NCBI GenBank assembly: GCA_965178125.1
Contig: OZ237752.1
Coordinates: forward strand, 186,001 to 250,000
Source: Bilabrum cf. latius
Lineage: Eukaryota > Bigyra: Bicosoecida > Bigyra > Bicosoecida
Length of the DNA: 64,000 bases
Reading direction: 5' to 3'
The notes below the pieces were generated by a model, which was not told the origin of the DNA, searched no databases, and was given only the letters and a program-made list of their open reading frames with translations. A program made the translations under genes and the position numbers. Shown here piece after piece: positions 20,734-33,003 of this stretch. How positions within the stretch are numbered: the stretch's first letter is position 1; the number at the start of each line of letters is the position of its first letter.

Positions 20734-23700
20734 ATGGGCAGCTTGCTTGCAACTCAGAGTGGCCTTGCTGTTGACATAGAAGCGCGGGGGCGCGTGCGGG
20801 AGTATCGAGACGTTTCTTTACGCCAGATTCGGGAGGCCGTCCGACGTACACTGGAAACGCTTCCAAATAGCAGGGTTGACATCGACGATTTTCAAGAGGT
20901 ATTCTCTTGTTGTTTTGCCGATCCTATCAAGTAGTTTAGACTGTACGACAAGCAGCAAGTGGGAAGCATCGATGCGATCGAGGTCATCAGTGCGATGCTA
21001 GCTGTTATGCCCGAGTCCGAGTGCCCGCCCTCATCGCGTGCCGAGATTTTGTTCACTCTGGCAACGCACAGACCAGTAGGGTCTTTTGTTGGCTTTATCA
21101 GAACAGCCAAGCAGCTCGCGAGGCTGCAGCTGCAGGAGGAGGAAGATGAGCGCAAAGCCAGGGCCAGTCAGCAGGTGCGCCAGATCGCCGGCATCTTCGC
21201 TTCCCCGGCACTGCCCGCAGGCAGCAGCCCCCGTTCTTCCCAGCAAGGCAGTAATCAGCCAGTGCTGCTGCAGGCACCCCCGTCGGTCCCCGGGACGCCC
21301 AGCACCACCACTGCGGGCACGCCGGGGGCCGGAGGTAGGATCCGCAGGAAGAGGGCCCACCGGCCGAGCGTGGCCCGGGAAATGCTGCGGCTGCGCGGCG
21401 ACCAGCTGCGCAAGGAGCTGGAGGCGCAGGGGCAGCTGTCTCCCGTGGGCAGCACCGCCAGCCGTGGACTGGGAAGGACCACGCCGAGGAGCCCTGGTGC
21501 TGGTGCTGGTGCTGGTGCTGGTGCTGGTGCTGGGGAAGGGGCAAGTGGTGAGAGCAAGAGCAAGGGCAAGGGCAAGGGCAAGGGCCAGCAGGGAGGGCGG
21601 CGGTTCATGTTCGAGGACGGTGAAACGGGGACCAGTCGCAGGGGGCAGGGCGGTGGTCCTAGTCCTAGCACACCCGTGCACCGCCGCAGCAAGGAGGAGT
21701 TCAACCGCGTGCACGAGGCGAGCCATCAGCTGGCGCAGCGGGCTCTGGACGAATTCAGGGCGCACGAGGCCAGAGCAGCCGCTTACTACCAGCAGGGGGC
21801 GGGGGCCCTGTCCCCTAATGGGGAACAAGGGGAGCAAGGCCGCGTGCTGGCTGCCTTGCGTGCCAGCAGCCAAGCGGGAGGAGCCATGGGGCATTTAGGC
21901 AGGGCGGGGCAGGTGGCTGTGACCGCGCACGTGGACGGGCGCAAGCTGCTGTACGTGGTACAGTGCGTGCTGCAAGGGCTGCACGTGGCGTTTGGCGTAC
22001 CCGTGCCGCCGTTGGATGTGTGCCAGGAGATCGCCGCGGCGGTGTTGGAGCGCCGCCCCGACGAGCAGGCAGTGCTGAAGGAGGAAGCAGACCTGAGAGA
22101 GGACGACCAGATGAAGGAGGTGCTGGCGGCTGCTGCGGCGGACCAACAAGCCGAGGCACAGAGGGGGAGGAGGCATCGCCGGAGATCCAGCGCGGGGAGT
22201 GTGACGATCGCGGCGGGTGATGGGGGCACCACCACAGGCTCTGGCCACTCCCAGCACCAGCACCAGCACCAGCACCGGGGCGGCAGAAGGGGCAGCGCAA
22301 GTGGCACCCGGAGGAGCTCCAGCGTCCGATCGGATAGGGGCGGCAAGAATTCAGGCAAGCGCAGTAGTACCGGCAGTAGCAGCAGCTTGACCGCTGCCAC
22401 CGGAATGCAGGGCGCGAGGGGCAGCGGGCGACGGCGGTCCAGTGCTGCACAGGCCCTTGCCGCCCCTAGAGACCCGGCACACGAGGTTCTGCGGCGCAGC
22501 AAGCTATCATTGGATCGCCTGCGGGACTTTCTCCAGTCGGATCCGGGGTATACCCAGGCCATGCGCCGGCTGCTGCAGCGCGTGCACGATCAGCTGGGCA
22601 GGACCATTGCGCTGGACGAGGTCTTCAAGGGCGGCAAGCTATTCAAAGACGACCCCGCGCAGGCAGCCGTCGGGGCGCGCGTGGAAGCTGCACTGACGGG
22701 CGCCGCGCACCTCCGTTGGCTCGACCGCCGACAGGACCCGCTGCTGGACGTGCCGGTCGTTGTTCTGACCCGCGCCACACCTCTGGACGGGGGCCCCGCC
22801 TCGGCACGCAGGCCCCCCTTGCACGTGAAATCCACGGACTCTGTTCTCTGGGCCCTGAAGGTGATGCGGAGGAGGGCGTTGGAGGACGCGGCTCGCTCCG
22901 TGTCTCACAGCGCGGCCTCTCTGCACGGCCAGTTCCCCGACGGCATGGGCGAGGGTGTTGATCTTAGACTGGAGAGCGTGTTCCTCAGGCCGGGGGCGCC
23001 CCCGCCGCCGAGCCACCTCGTGTACGGCGGCAGCAAGGCCACTGACAGCTCGGAGGAGGAGGACGAAGACGGCGGCATACTCAGCAAGGACAAGGGGAAG
23101 GGCAAGGGGAAGGGCAAGGGCAAGGGCAAGGGCAAGGGCAAGGGCGGGCCTGGCTCGAACTCTCCCACGAGGGGAAGGAAGGGTGACAAGGGCAGGGTAG
23201 CGTCGTCCAAGAGCCCGACTCGGCTGCAGCAGAAGCAGAGGCAGGCGTAGAAGGTGATGGTACACCCGGAAACGGGCCAGCCGATGGGGATAGGGCGGTA
23301 CCTGCTGGAGCACGCGGTGCCTGCGCATGGTGCCGGCATTGATGCTGCGGTGCGATGTGACCATCCAATGTACGCCGGCGGTGGTGGGGGTGTCGCGGGG
23401 GATGACGAGGACAGCGACGGAGAGATGGGAGGCGGGAAAGGGAGCGACGGCGAGGAGATGGGAGGCGGGCTCACCTCTGTGTCTAGGGCTGGCTCCAGGC
23501 GGCCCTTCAGCAAGGCATCCAGTAAGGGGTCTGTTCCTGCGAGCCACGACTCATTCCGGGGTGGAGAGGGCGAGGGCTTTAGCCCCCGCGGCCACGTGCC
23601 TTTCCAGTCCCTCATGCACTCGCTGCAGTCAGTCAGCCGGCGCAACCTAGACGTGGACAAGGAGGCCGACAGGCAGGGCCGCGACATCGACCCGACAAGC

Positions 23701-26700
23701 AAGGCGGCAAACCGGAACTCGGTGAGGGACTCGCACGAGCTGGCCGCGGCGGCGGACCAGCGCCTATTCGGGGCGGCGCGGCAGCGATTCTACCAGCCTT
23801 GCGGGCCCAGGGTCCAGATGGCGCCTGTTCCCGGGGCGCTGCCCGGCCTGCGGGGTGCCGCTGCAGACCCCATGACCGCGAGCGCGGCGGCCTCCGCCAT
23901 CGGTGTTCCCTGGGCCACTGCGCTGCGGGCCGCTGCGCCCCACCTGGCCCGCGTGAGCTTGGCCAGGACGTCTCACGGGAAGAACTCCATGGCCGTGGCA
24001 GCGGCCGCGTCCTCGGCGGCGGCTCGGGCGGCTGCAGCTGTAGAGGCGGCGGCACAGGCCATGGCCGGCCGCGGGGCGCACGTGGTCAGCGCGAACCGCC
24101 ACGCCGACGGGGCCACCGCGGCTGCGATCGCCGCCCCCTCGGAGGCTGCAGTGCTGGCGTACCCTTCCTGTGCCCTGGTATATGACCCGAGGCCTAGAGA
24201 CCGCGCGTGGCGCGTGCAGCGCGCCCTAGATCGACTGGAGGGGGGCTCCGCGCCCATGGGCCGGTGCATGGGCGTGCTGGATTGCGCCAGGATGTTCCAC
24301 GTGTTGATGCGAGCCATCTGTGACAGGCTTAGGACCCAGCGCAGGGCAGTCAACGCGCGGTATTTCCGGGAGTGCCATGAGCGGGAGGAGGAGGAGAGGA
24401 AGAGGGTCGAGAGAGTGAGGCGAGTGGCAGGCATGGCGGCTCGCGTCGCCAGGCACATGCTGTAGCACGGCGGGCAGATCCCGGCGGAAGCGCATTCTGC
24501 CAAGCCGCCCAAGCGATGGCGAGACAGTGACAACGACGGCGATGATGACGGTGATGGTTTCGAGCGGGCAGACAACGGCGACGGTGAATAGAATGGGGAA
24601 CGAAAGCAAGATTCATCCAGCAGCGGAGACGGACATGGGCGGGCAAGCACCGGAGCTGGGACGACCAGCGGCACCCCGGTTGGGAAGCCTGGTGATGCCG
24701 TGAGCCCGCGGACCCCCGGATCGCCGCCCCACCGGCCCGGGCCACCGTCCAGACGCTCGCCCCCCACGACCCCTGGGGGTCCGCGCCCCCCGTCAGGGGA
24801 TCCCCCCCAGCGCCGCTCCCGGCGCAGCAACCGGCCGTTCCAAATGGGCAGCAGCGGCCGCAAACTGTCGCCCTCCCGGTCTCCTCCCCCGGCGGGAGAC
24901 CCCGAAGAAGAGGCGGAGAAGGCAGACGCGCGATAGGCGGCAGCGAGAGGGGTGCAGGCCGCGCTGCAGCTGCTCGAGGAACTGGGCGGCAGCAGCAGGA
25001 GAAGGGGCATGGGCGGGGGCAGGAAGGCCGGCTCTTCCTCCAAGGCTGGCACCAAGTCGTCCTCCACGCGCACGGCCCGCGCAGGCCCCTCCGATGTTCT
25101 CACGGTGGGTGGCCCTGCGACTCGGAGGGGCAGGGCCGGGGCTGGCGGCGGAACCGGGGGCCGGCGCCGCGCAGGATCCGTTCTGCAGAGCCCCTCATCG
25201 TGGGCACCGCTGGCGAGCGAGGGTGGAGCGGACGAGGCGCACGACGGTCCGAAGGGTCCCGTCATACGGTACGGATCCGGGAAGCGGCTGGGCCAGCTAC
25301 TGCGCAAAGGTGCGGCGCTGGCAGCTGGGGACGGTACCGGGCAGCCGACGATTATCCGAAGATCCAGGAGCAGGAGGCGCAGGCGGAAGAGGGGCGGGAA
25401 GAAGTCAAACCGAGGGGGCAGTAGCCCGCGCGGTTCCTCCCCTCGAGGACGCAGCGGGTCACCTACCCGTAGGGGCCGCGGAACAAGCGCAGGCGCGGCC
25501 GGAGATGACGAGCAGCCAAGGGTGGACCCAGCCTCGGCCCTGCACCGCGCCCACAAGGGCGGCAAGGCGCTGACGTCAGAGGAGTCAACGGAACTTGCGG
25601 CGGCGCTGTCTGCGTCGGCCGTGCGGAATAAGCCCATGCCCGCCGTGACTCGACCCCCGTACACCCCGGTGCGGGCCACGGACCCCGCCGACTGCAGCCC
25701 CAAGGCTCTGCTGGCCAGCTGCCCCGGGGCACTCCTTCGCCAGATCATCGAAGAGGAGGGCGCGGCCTGGTGCCAGCGGGGCGTGGGGTCTGTCATGACC
25801 ACCACTGCGCAAGGGGGCGAGCTTCCGGTGGCCAGCACCTCCAGGGGAACACGCAGGAGGGGTTCAGAGCTGGAGAGCGTGATCCGTGCCGCCGCCGAGG
25901 GGGTCGATCTGGGAGACCCCACGTCGGGGTCAGCCACCTCCGCCGCCTCGACGACCGCGGCGCCGCAGTCCCACTCGTCACACTCTGCCATGGACGCTCT
26001 CTCCATCCGCACCGCAATCCGCACACCGGGGGACGCCTCCCAGGTGCTCGCGGCGCAGTTCAGGGCTCGCGTCACCACAATCGGGCGCAGGACGGGGTCG
26101 GGTGCGCCGGGCACTCTGCGGTCCGTGTCCCCGATCAGGTCCTCAGCCGCTGGATCAGCATCCCACGCGCCGCTCACCCCGCAGGCGCGGCTCCGCGCGG
26201 CCAAGGCCCGTCGCGACAAGGAGAAGGCTGACGCCGCGGCCATCCTGGGCGCCAGGCGAGTGGACGTGCATTTCCATCAGAGGAGGGCGGACCGAGCTCT
26301 GGTGCAGAGCGGGATCGGGCTGTTCACGCCCCTGCACGGGGGGCAGGCCATGTATTCGGCCGCTCTGCTTCTGGCCACGCAGGCCACGCACGTGCCCATC
26401 GCGCCGGATGCGGCCTCCTCTCCCCACGCAGTGACGAGTGTCACCGACCAGCTGGGCCTGCTGAGGTACCTGCAGGGCAGGCTACCGGAGGCTGTTGGCG
26501 CTGCGGGCGAGGCTACGGTGCGGCAGGCGCGGCTGGGTCGGTGGACGAGACACTTCCCGTCCAAGGACAAGTCCGGGGTGTCCTACGCGCAGTTCCAGGA
26601 GGAGGCTGCCAGGCATGCTGCCAGCAGCAGGCGGCGAGCCTATGCGAGAGGTGGCGGTAGCAAGCGTGGGGCCAGCGGCGCTGCCGGTGCCTCGCAGCAT

Positions 26701-29136
26701 CACCCCGCAAGTGGCATTGGCACCGCCAAGAGGGGTCGCGAGGCGAGCCACGGGCGGGGCAGGAGCAGCGCGCGGGCCTCTGTTTCGGGGCGGGGCGGAA
26801 CTGGCAGCGGGAGCAGCACACATGCTGCGAGCAAGACGGCCGGCCCCTCCCCCTCCGGCTTGATGCAGGGGAAGCCGCTCCGCTCTAGGTCCAGGTCGGT
26901 CACCTCCTCGGCCTCGTCTCGCCGGTCGAAGAGGGGCAGCGTCACGCTGGCAGTGGGGCCCGAAGGACTGCCCCGCGACGACTCGGAGCAGGGGCAGGCG
27001 CTCAGGTACCTCAAGGACAAACTCATGGGTCGGGATGCGAATGGACCCGAGGACGATTCCGAGTCCAGCCTGGGTGGCCAAACCCGATCTGGATCGAGGT
27101 CCCGATCCGGGTCGCGCTCCCGACTTGGGGGCGTCGGCGGCGTCCATCGCGGCGGATCCGCGTCAGCCCACGACGACGCAGACCAGGGTCCCAGGAGCGC
27201 GACCGAGCTCGAGTACCTGTCCCGCTTGGTGAGCGTGCCCCACACCTGTCCCCTGCTCGAGGCATTCATCGGGATGCACCTCAGGGGCGTGCGCTCCGTG
27301 GCGGTGGTGCAGGCACCCCCTCTGGCCACCGAAGGGATGGACCTGGACGACCGTAGCGGCGGCGGTGGCCTGTCAGGCAAGGCCAAGAGGGGCGCAGGAG
27401 GAGCAGCCAAGAGTGGCCTTCCTCGAAGGCATTCCCGCAGGATCTCCATCGGAGGAAGTGCCACTGCCAGGCACCGGAGGGGTTCCAGCGGAAGCGGGGG
27501 CCCCGGGCCGGGCAAGCGGAGGAGGAGGCGCAGCAGTGTCGGCAGCGTCGGCAGCGTCAGCAGTGTCAGTGACGGCGGTTCGCTGCAGAAAGCGGCGCAG
27601 GCTCTGCGGAGGGAACTTCGGCGGGCGTCCACGGGTGCAGCGAACGACGGAGCGAGTGGCGGCACACAAGACGGCGAGGCGGCCGCACTGGCAGCGGAAG
27701 AAGAGTCGAGGTGGTGGACGGGCCCCGTCATTGGAGCCCTGCGGGTGTCTCACCTGCCCCTGCTGGTGCCTCATCTCCCCAACCAGCTGTTTGAGGCGCT
27801 TCTGCGGCCTGTTGGTGACATGCTGGGGCTGAGGCTTGTGAGCACGGAAGCGATGCTTTGGCGCGACGGCATGGTTAGGCGGGCAGGCTCCGAGGAGGCT
27901 GCCCTGTCTGCGCCCAGCCGGGGCGGCTCCGGTGCCTCGGCTCGGGACGATAGGGCTCAGCGAGGTGGAGACAGCGGCAAGCGTCGCGCGCGGAACGCAG
28001 AATCGGATCAAGGAGCGGATCAAGGATCGAATCAAGCGGATCCTGACCTTCCTCAGCCGCGGGGGGCGGCGGCAGCCATCGTGGGCGGAAGGGGTCCCGC
28101 ACACCGCCGCGGTTCCTCCACCAGCCATGCCAGCAAGGACAGCAAAGCCAGTGCCCCCGGCGATGCGGGTCGCGGCGTGGACCTGGATGACGGTGAAGGA
28201 GAGAGCGGCAGGCCGGGTTACCAGAGGTCGCGCACCCCAGGAGCCGGCGTGCAGGGATCTCTCAGCCTACCGCCAGGCGCCGTGACCTGCCGGTTCGACG
28301 AACGCATCCGAGATATCATCGATAGGATGGTTCTTGAACGCACGCCTGAGCTGTTCATCGTTGGGCTGCCTGGAGAAGGCTGGGAGGATCCGGCACTCGG
28401 ACCGGACTCACACCTGTTCGCGGGCGGAGGGCCGTCACTAGGTTTGAGCGGGGTTGCGAAGGCGCCAGCACCGCTGGGCCGGGGCCCAGTTCTCTCCAGC
28501 GCCAGCGCCAGCGCTGCATCTCCCCAACAAGCCATCGCGGGATTGTTCGCGCACCCCGACGGCTCTGGCGGGCCCGGACAGCCTGGGCGAGCGAGAAGCC
28601 CAGCAGCCGCGAGTCGCGTCAGCCTCGCTGACGCGCCTCCCACCGAGAAAGAGGTGTCTCACCTGGTACGGCGGGCACAGGGCGACGCACTGGTGGTCAA
28701 AGGCGTCGTCACCGCGACTGACGTCATCCGGTACTGCCTGTGGGCGTGGACCCTGCGCCACGTGCGGACAACCACCGACGTCGCGGTTGTGGGAGCCGAC
28801 GCGAAGAGATTCGGATATGAGGTCGGGACGAGGGGGTATGCTGGCACGTTCGCGGGTCAGCTGCAGGAAGCTTTCCGAGAGAGGGTGCGCCGGGGGATCG
28901 TGCGCACGTCGTCGCTGTACACCCACGGTCGGAGGCTTCGGGAGCAGCTGGCTGGGGGCGGTGGCGGGTCGGGCGAGGATGCAGTGCACGAGGGTGCGGG
29001 TCACGATGAGGGCGGTCGCGTGGACGAGGACCAGCAGGTGCTCGAGGTGTCAAGACACGGGGGATCCGCAGTGGAGATGCGGCTGGTGCAGGCGATGGAG
29101 AGAGAGGCGGCGGCGGCAGGGGTCAAAGCTGGTGGC

Positions 29137-29170
<34 letters not shown>

Positions 29171-29568
29171 GTCGCGAGGGCCCAGGGGCAGGGGCTGGCA
29201 TCATGTCCAAGCTGCATCGAGCTGCAGCCAACGCGCACAGTGGTATGGCCGGAGAGAAGGACCATGCCGGGTCGTCGACAAGCGGAGGCAAGGAAGACGG
29301 TGACTCTCCCAAGCACCACCACAGAGGTAGAGCCACCGTGGTGCGGCAGGCGCATACCTCCACCGGGACCGGCCTGTTCAGCGCGCTGGCAGGCGCCAAG
29401 GCCTCTGCAGTGCTGCGACGGCGGTCCGTGGGCGACACCAACACGACAATTCGATCCGTCATGCGAAAGCACGCCCAGGAAGTAAAGGCAAACCTGCTGG
29501 TGGCGAGTAGGGACGGGACAGGGGCAGAGGCGCTGCGCAGCGCGGGGAGCCCCGAGAAAATCGAGTGA
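20734..29568 (+). CDS. Giant EF-hand protein with CBS-like segments (2,945 codons)
   Basis: One uninterrupted frame from ATG 20734 to TGA 29566-29568, with UAGs at 20932, 23248, 24463, 24589 and 24934 and no TAA or TGA. Residues 60-95 form an EF-hand-like unit: UAG, FRLYD, then the loop DKQQVGSIDAIE, with Asp1, Gly6, Ile8, Asp9 and Glu12 but unusual residues at positions 3 and 5, so calcium binding is doubtful. Later segments resemble CBS domains, which bind adenosyl compounds: VPHTCPLLEAFIGMHLRG, VTSVTDQLGLLRYLQ and VKGVVTATDVIRYCLWAW. Between them are long Gly/Ser/Arg/Lys-rich linkers, including Lys-Gly repeats and a polySer run. No signal peptide or clear membrane helix. The family is unrecognised as a whole. 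The first UAG sits in the entering helix of the EF-hand, so a stop there would separate helix from loop. It is divergent from SUV3. Confidence 0.7.
21498..21595 (+). repeat. GGTGCT and AAGGGC tandem repeats
   Basis: Two adjacent hexanucleotide arrays in the EF-hand gene: GGTGCT units encoding Gly-Ala, then AAGGGC units encoding Lys-Gly. They are coding low complexity of slippage type. A second AAGGGC array lies at about 23090-23147. Confidence 0.85.
23090..23147 (+). repeat. AAGGGC tandem array (Lys-Gly repeat)
   Basis: About nine units of AAGGGC or AAGGGG in frame, encoding a strongly basic Lys-Gly tail-like stretch 100 bp before the UAG at 23248. Confidence 0.85.
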
Positions 29569-29762
29569 GCCCGCCCGTACATTGCTATGGAATGGACTAG
29601 ACTAGACTGGATGATCTAGCTGAATGGTGTCGACGGAAGGTGGAGTCGGGCCCCCTGTGCTTGGGGTCCAGTCGGCTACCTTGAATTCGGATGGGAGCTG
29701 GGTCTAGCTGCACCGCAGAAGGCTATTTAGCTCCGAATAGTACGTGCTGCGACAGATTCAAG
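29569..29762. other. Convergent spacer between EF-hand gene and DGAT2
   Basis: This 194-bp spacer lies between two TGA codons of converging genes. It is less GC-rich and has no open frame. It should hold both 3' ends. Confidence 0.5.
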
Positions 29763-31028
29763 TCACTGCTCCTTCTTGCCCTTGGCTTCGATCTCTTCCC
29801 CCTCGTTGTCCTCCTCCACGACCTGGGCCTTGCCGTCCACCTCGGTGACGCTGAAGTCCGCCTCGATCAGCAGCTTCCGGTCTTCGGGGTACCCTGCCTC
29901 CCCCTTGTGCTTTTCGAACAGATCTGCCAGGGCTTTGGCGTACGTTTTGAGGTACGGCTTGGCCATGGCGCGCGGGGGCATCTTGGACTTTCTCTCGAGC
30001 TGGTCCGCTGGGCACTTTGGGATCTCGATGGGCTCCCCCACAGCCACAAAGAGGGGCATCTTGTAGGGGATGGGAGACCCCAGGTACCCCGCAAAGATCG
30101 GCAGGCAGATCTGCATCTTGGACACGAGCCATTCCCGCGCGGCCTGAATGGGCCCGTACCACACGGAGTACACGTCCGTCATGAAGAACGTGTAGGTGGG
30201 CACAAGCTTGGCGCCGTGCTTGAGCGCCAGCCGGATGAAGCCTTCCCTCTTGTGCAGCCACACCTTGTCCTTGCCCGTCTCTGTGCGGATGGATTCGGCG
30301 GAGCCCCCCAGAATGATGTAGATGCTCTTCCCGCGGGCAAGCAGGCCGTCCAGCACGCTCCGGTCGGCTGCCTGGTACCCCGCCTGCAGGAAGATCTCCC
30401 GCACGAAGGGGACGCGGAACAGCACGCTCGCGACGGCCCCGTGCAGGTTACGACTCACGCGCGGGAATCGCTTGTAGAACTCGCCGTTCTCGTAGATGAG
30501 CGAGGTGGCGCCCAGCGAGTGGATGCCGTGAGGATGCACGCCGATGATGTATTGGTCATCGGGCTGCCCCACGTCCTTCTTCCCGTCCTCGCTCGCCTTC
30601 TCGGACTTGGCGCGGTCCGGATCAGCACTGGCGTCGTAGCCAGGGTCTAGGTCCACGCTTTCCGGAATGAGCATCTTGATCGGAAAGTAATTGCAGATGG
30701 TCGCGACGAACGCACCACGCCTCACGTGCGGCAGAAAGCCGCTCAAATTCTTGTCGGCCTTTGATGTGAGTGTGGCAAGGTAATACAGCACAAAACTAGC
30801 ACAGACACCCCCGCACGAGTACGACACTGGCACATCGAAGAAGTACAGCACACCAACGACAGCTGCGGCAAGCATCAGAATCAGGCTGAACATGCCTCCC
30901 ATCATCCACATGTACACATATTCCATGGGACCAGATCGAAATGCTGCAGGGTCGTCTCCATACTCGTATTCGATCGTATGCTTGGCAAGTCCTGGTGTTG
31001 AGCGATCGCCACCCTTTTTGTCGGGCAT
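29763..31028 (-). CDS. DGAT2: Diacylglycerol O-acyltransferase 2 (DGAT2 family)
   Basis: ER membrane enzyme making triacylglycerol from diacylglycerol and acyl-CoA. The frame from ATG 31028 to TGA 29763 gives 421 aa, within the family range, with no in-frame UAG. Near residues 55-95 are hydrophobic helices (WMMGGMFSLILMLAAAVVGV, then VCASFVLYYLA). The active-site motif is VHPHGIHSLGA, followed by the family block KREGFIRLALKHGAKLVPTY and then PIPYKMPLFVAVGEPIEIPK. The canonical motif ending has FGE, whereas here it is TFFMTD, as in some algal and fungal members. The C-terminus is acidic and charged (EEDNEGEEIEAKGKKEQ). The ATG is immediately preceded by TTGCAG, so a 5' UTR intron, or an upstream coding exon, is possible; the frame is open upstream to 31178. 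DGAT1- or MGAT-type substrate preference cannot be told. Confidence 0.88.
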   Translation of the reverse strand: MPDKKGGDRSTPGLAKHTIEYEYGDDPAAFRSGPMEYVYMWMMGGMFSLILMLAAAVVGVLYFFDVPVSYSCGGVCASFVLYYLATLTSKADKNLSGFLPHVRRGAFVATICNYFPIKMLIPESVDLDPGYDASADPDRAKSEKASEDGKKDVGQPDDQYIIGVHPHGIHSLGATSLIYENGEFYKRFPRVSRNLHGAVASVLFRVPFVREIFLQAGYQAADRSVLDGLLARGKSIYIILGGSAESIRTETGKDKVWLHKREGFIRLALKHGAKLVPTYTFFMTDVYSVWYGPIQAAREWLVSKMQICLPIFAGYLGSPIPYKMPLFVAVGEPIEIPKCPADQLERKSKMPPRAMAKPYLKTYAKALADLFEKHKGEAGYPEDRKLLIEADFSVTEVDGKAQVVEEDNEGEEIEAKGKKEQ

Positions 31029-31303
31029 CTGCAATAGATGAAGCGAGGCTCTGACTAGAAAGCGGCGTGTCAGGCAAGTAGCTGTATCGATCAAGCCATC
31101 AAATATGCACTCACAATGGATTTGAATCTGGTGTGGTGTCAACGACCAACAAAGCAATGGAGAAATGTTTCGCCGCATTCATCACAGCTTGTGATGATGA
31201 CGACGCCGAGGGATCCAACGATGTGATGACGATAGTCGTCTGATCCGTCTCTTGACGAAGAAACTGGATAAGCTCTACCCTGCAACCCGATCACCCCAAC
31301 CCG

Positions 31304-32949
31304 TCAGCCATGGCCGCCACCCTACCCCCTGACCTGCTGCTGAGGCGCAGATGCGTGCACGGCCGCCCACCGGCCCATCTCGCTGCTCCAAGGCCCAGCC
31401 CCCAGCACCGCCCCCCACGCCTAGCCGCCCGCCCAACCAGCACCCACCGCGCTCGCTTGAAGTTCCGCAGATGTTGCGCGGCGCCGCAGCTGCTCCAGCG
31501 CTTCTCGTGCCTCCAGCACCGCCTCCTCCGCCGCCCGATCCGACGCTGCGGAACCGGCGCCGCGCACTCGAGCCCCCGGCTGGCCCAGCCCCTGGTCCGC
31601 CCAGGCCGCCAGCCTGCCGCCCTCCACCCGCGGTGCAGCCGCAGCCGCCAGCCCCTGCCCCACTGCCACGAGAAGCAGGCCCGCCACCCCCGCCATAGAC
31701 CACGGCTGCCACAGCCCGTACGGGGTGAGTGCCCAGCGCCACCCATCGGCCACCGCACCCCGGATCGTGATAGCCGCCCCGGAGCCGGAATTCACCCCTG
31801 CTCCCTGGTTGAGCCTGCCTCCCACCCCGAGCACGCCCACGAGCGTCCCCAACACGGCCAGCCCGAAGACAGCCACCGAGGGGCAGGCGCCTCGCGCGCA
31901 CGGCCAGAACTCGCAGTCCTCCCCTGCCCCTGCCCCTGCCCTTGCCCCCGCCTTCCCATCCGTGCCGACCTCACCAACTCCCATGCGACTGCCCCCCTGG
32001 CCTGTTCCCCCGATCTGAGACCCGGGCACAGCGCCCCCACCGAGGGGCAGCGAGTGGGAGTCCAGGGAGCCGCCGGGCCACAGGGCGGGGGCGAGGGGCT
32101 GCGCGTCCTGCGGAGCCCTGGCATCCGTGGGGTGTGTGACGAGTGCGCTCGAGACGGTGCTGCCCACGCCACCCTAAGCCATGGGCCCTGTTGGCTGACC
32201 CAGCAGCCCGGGCCGGGGCTCTGGCGCCGCCTCCCCGCAGTACAGGAACACCCACCGCGCGGCTGCAGACATGAGAGCAGCCAGGAGGGTCGCGGCGCCC
32301 GACACGCGGCACCCGTTCCCGCCAAAGAGGAGATCCAGCCCGTCTGGCCCGCCGGCGGACGGGCCTCCGACCACGCTACCAAATTCCGTGATCTGCGCGG
32401 CGCCCACGCTCGCTGTCCCGTTGTTCCCTGGGCCCAAGGTCGGCGCGAGGGCCCCGCCTCCCGCCACACACCACAGGCCGTCTGCCACTGCCTTTCGCAT
32501 GGCTGTGCCCGGGCCCAGACCACCGTCCCCGTCCAGCCAGCCAGACACAGGGGCCAGCAGTGCCACCAGCAAAAACGTCCAGACGGAGACGGTAGCCTGC
32601 AGCCGCACCGGGTCCACGGGCGCGATGGGCTGCGGGAGCCACGCCATGTGCAGTTTCTTGGGCTCCCCGCCCCTGCGCTCATCCAGGGACTCGTCCTCGG
32701 GGGCATCCAGGGACGAAGGTAGGGCGGAGGGGGCGAGGGCACGGGCGGTGCAGGCCTGTGAGGAGCCGAGGAGAAGCACCCCCGCCGCCGCGATGGCCAG
32801 CGAGGCGGCGGCGGCGCGGGCCTCCCTGGCCGCGCTGTGGTGGTCAAAGTCGAGGGAAGGGTATCCGTTGAGTCCCTCTTCACCAGTTACACCGTCGCCG
32901 CCGCCAGCCTCCCAAGACAGGTGGGCTTCAACTGCAAGGTCGCCCTGTA

Positions 32950-33003
<54 letters not shown>

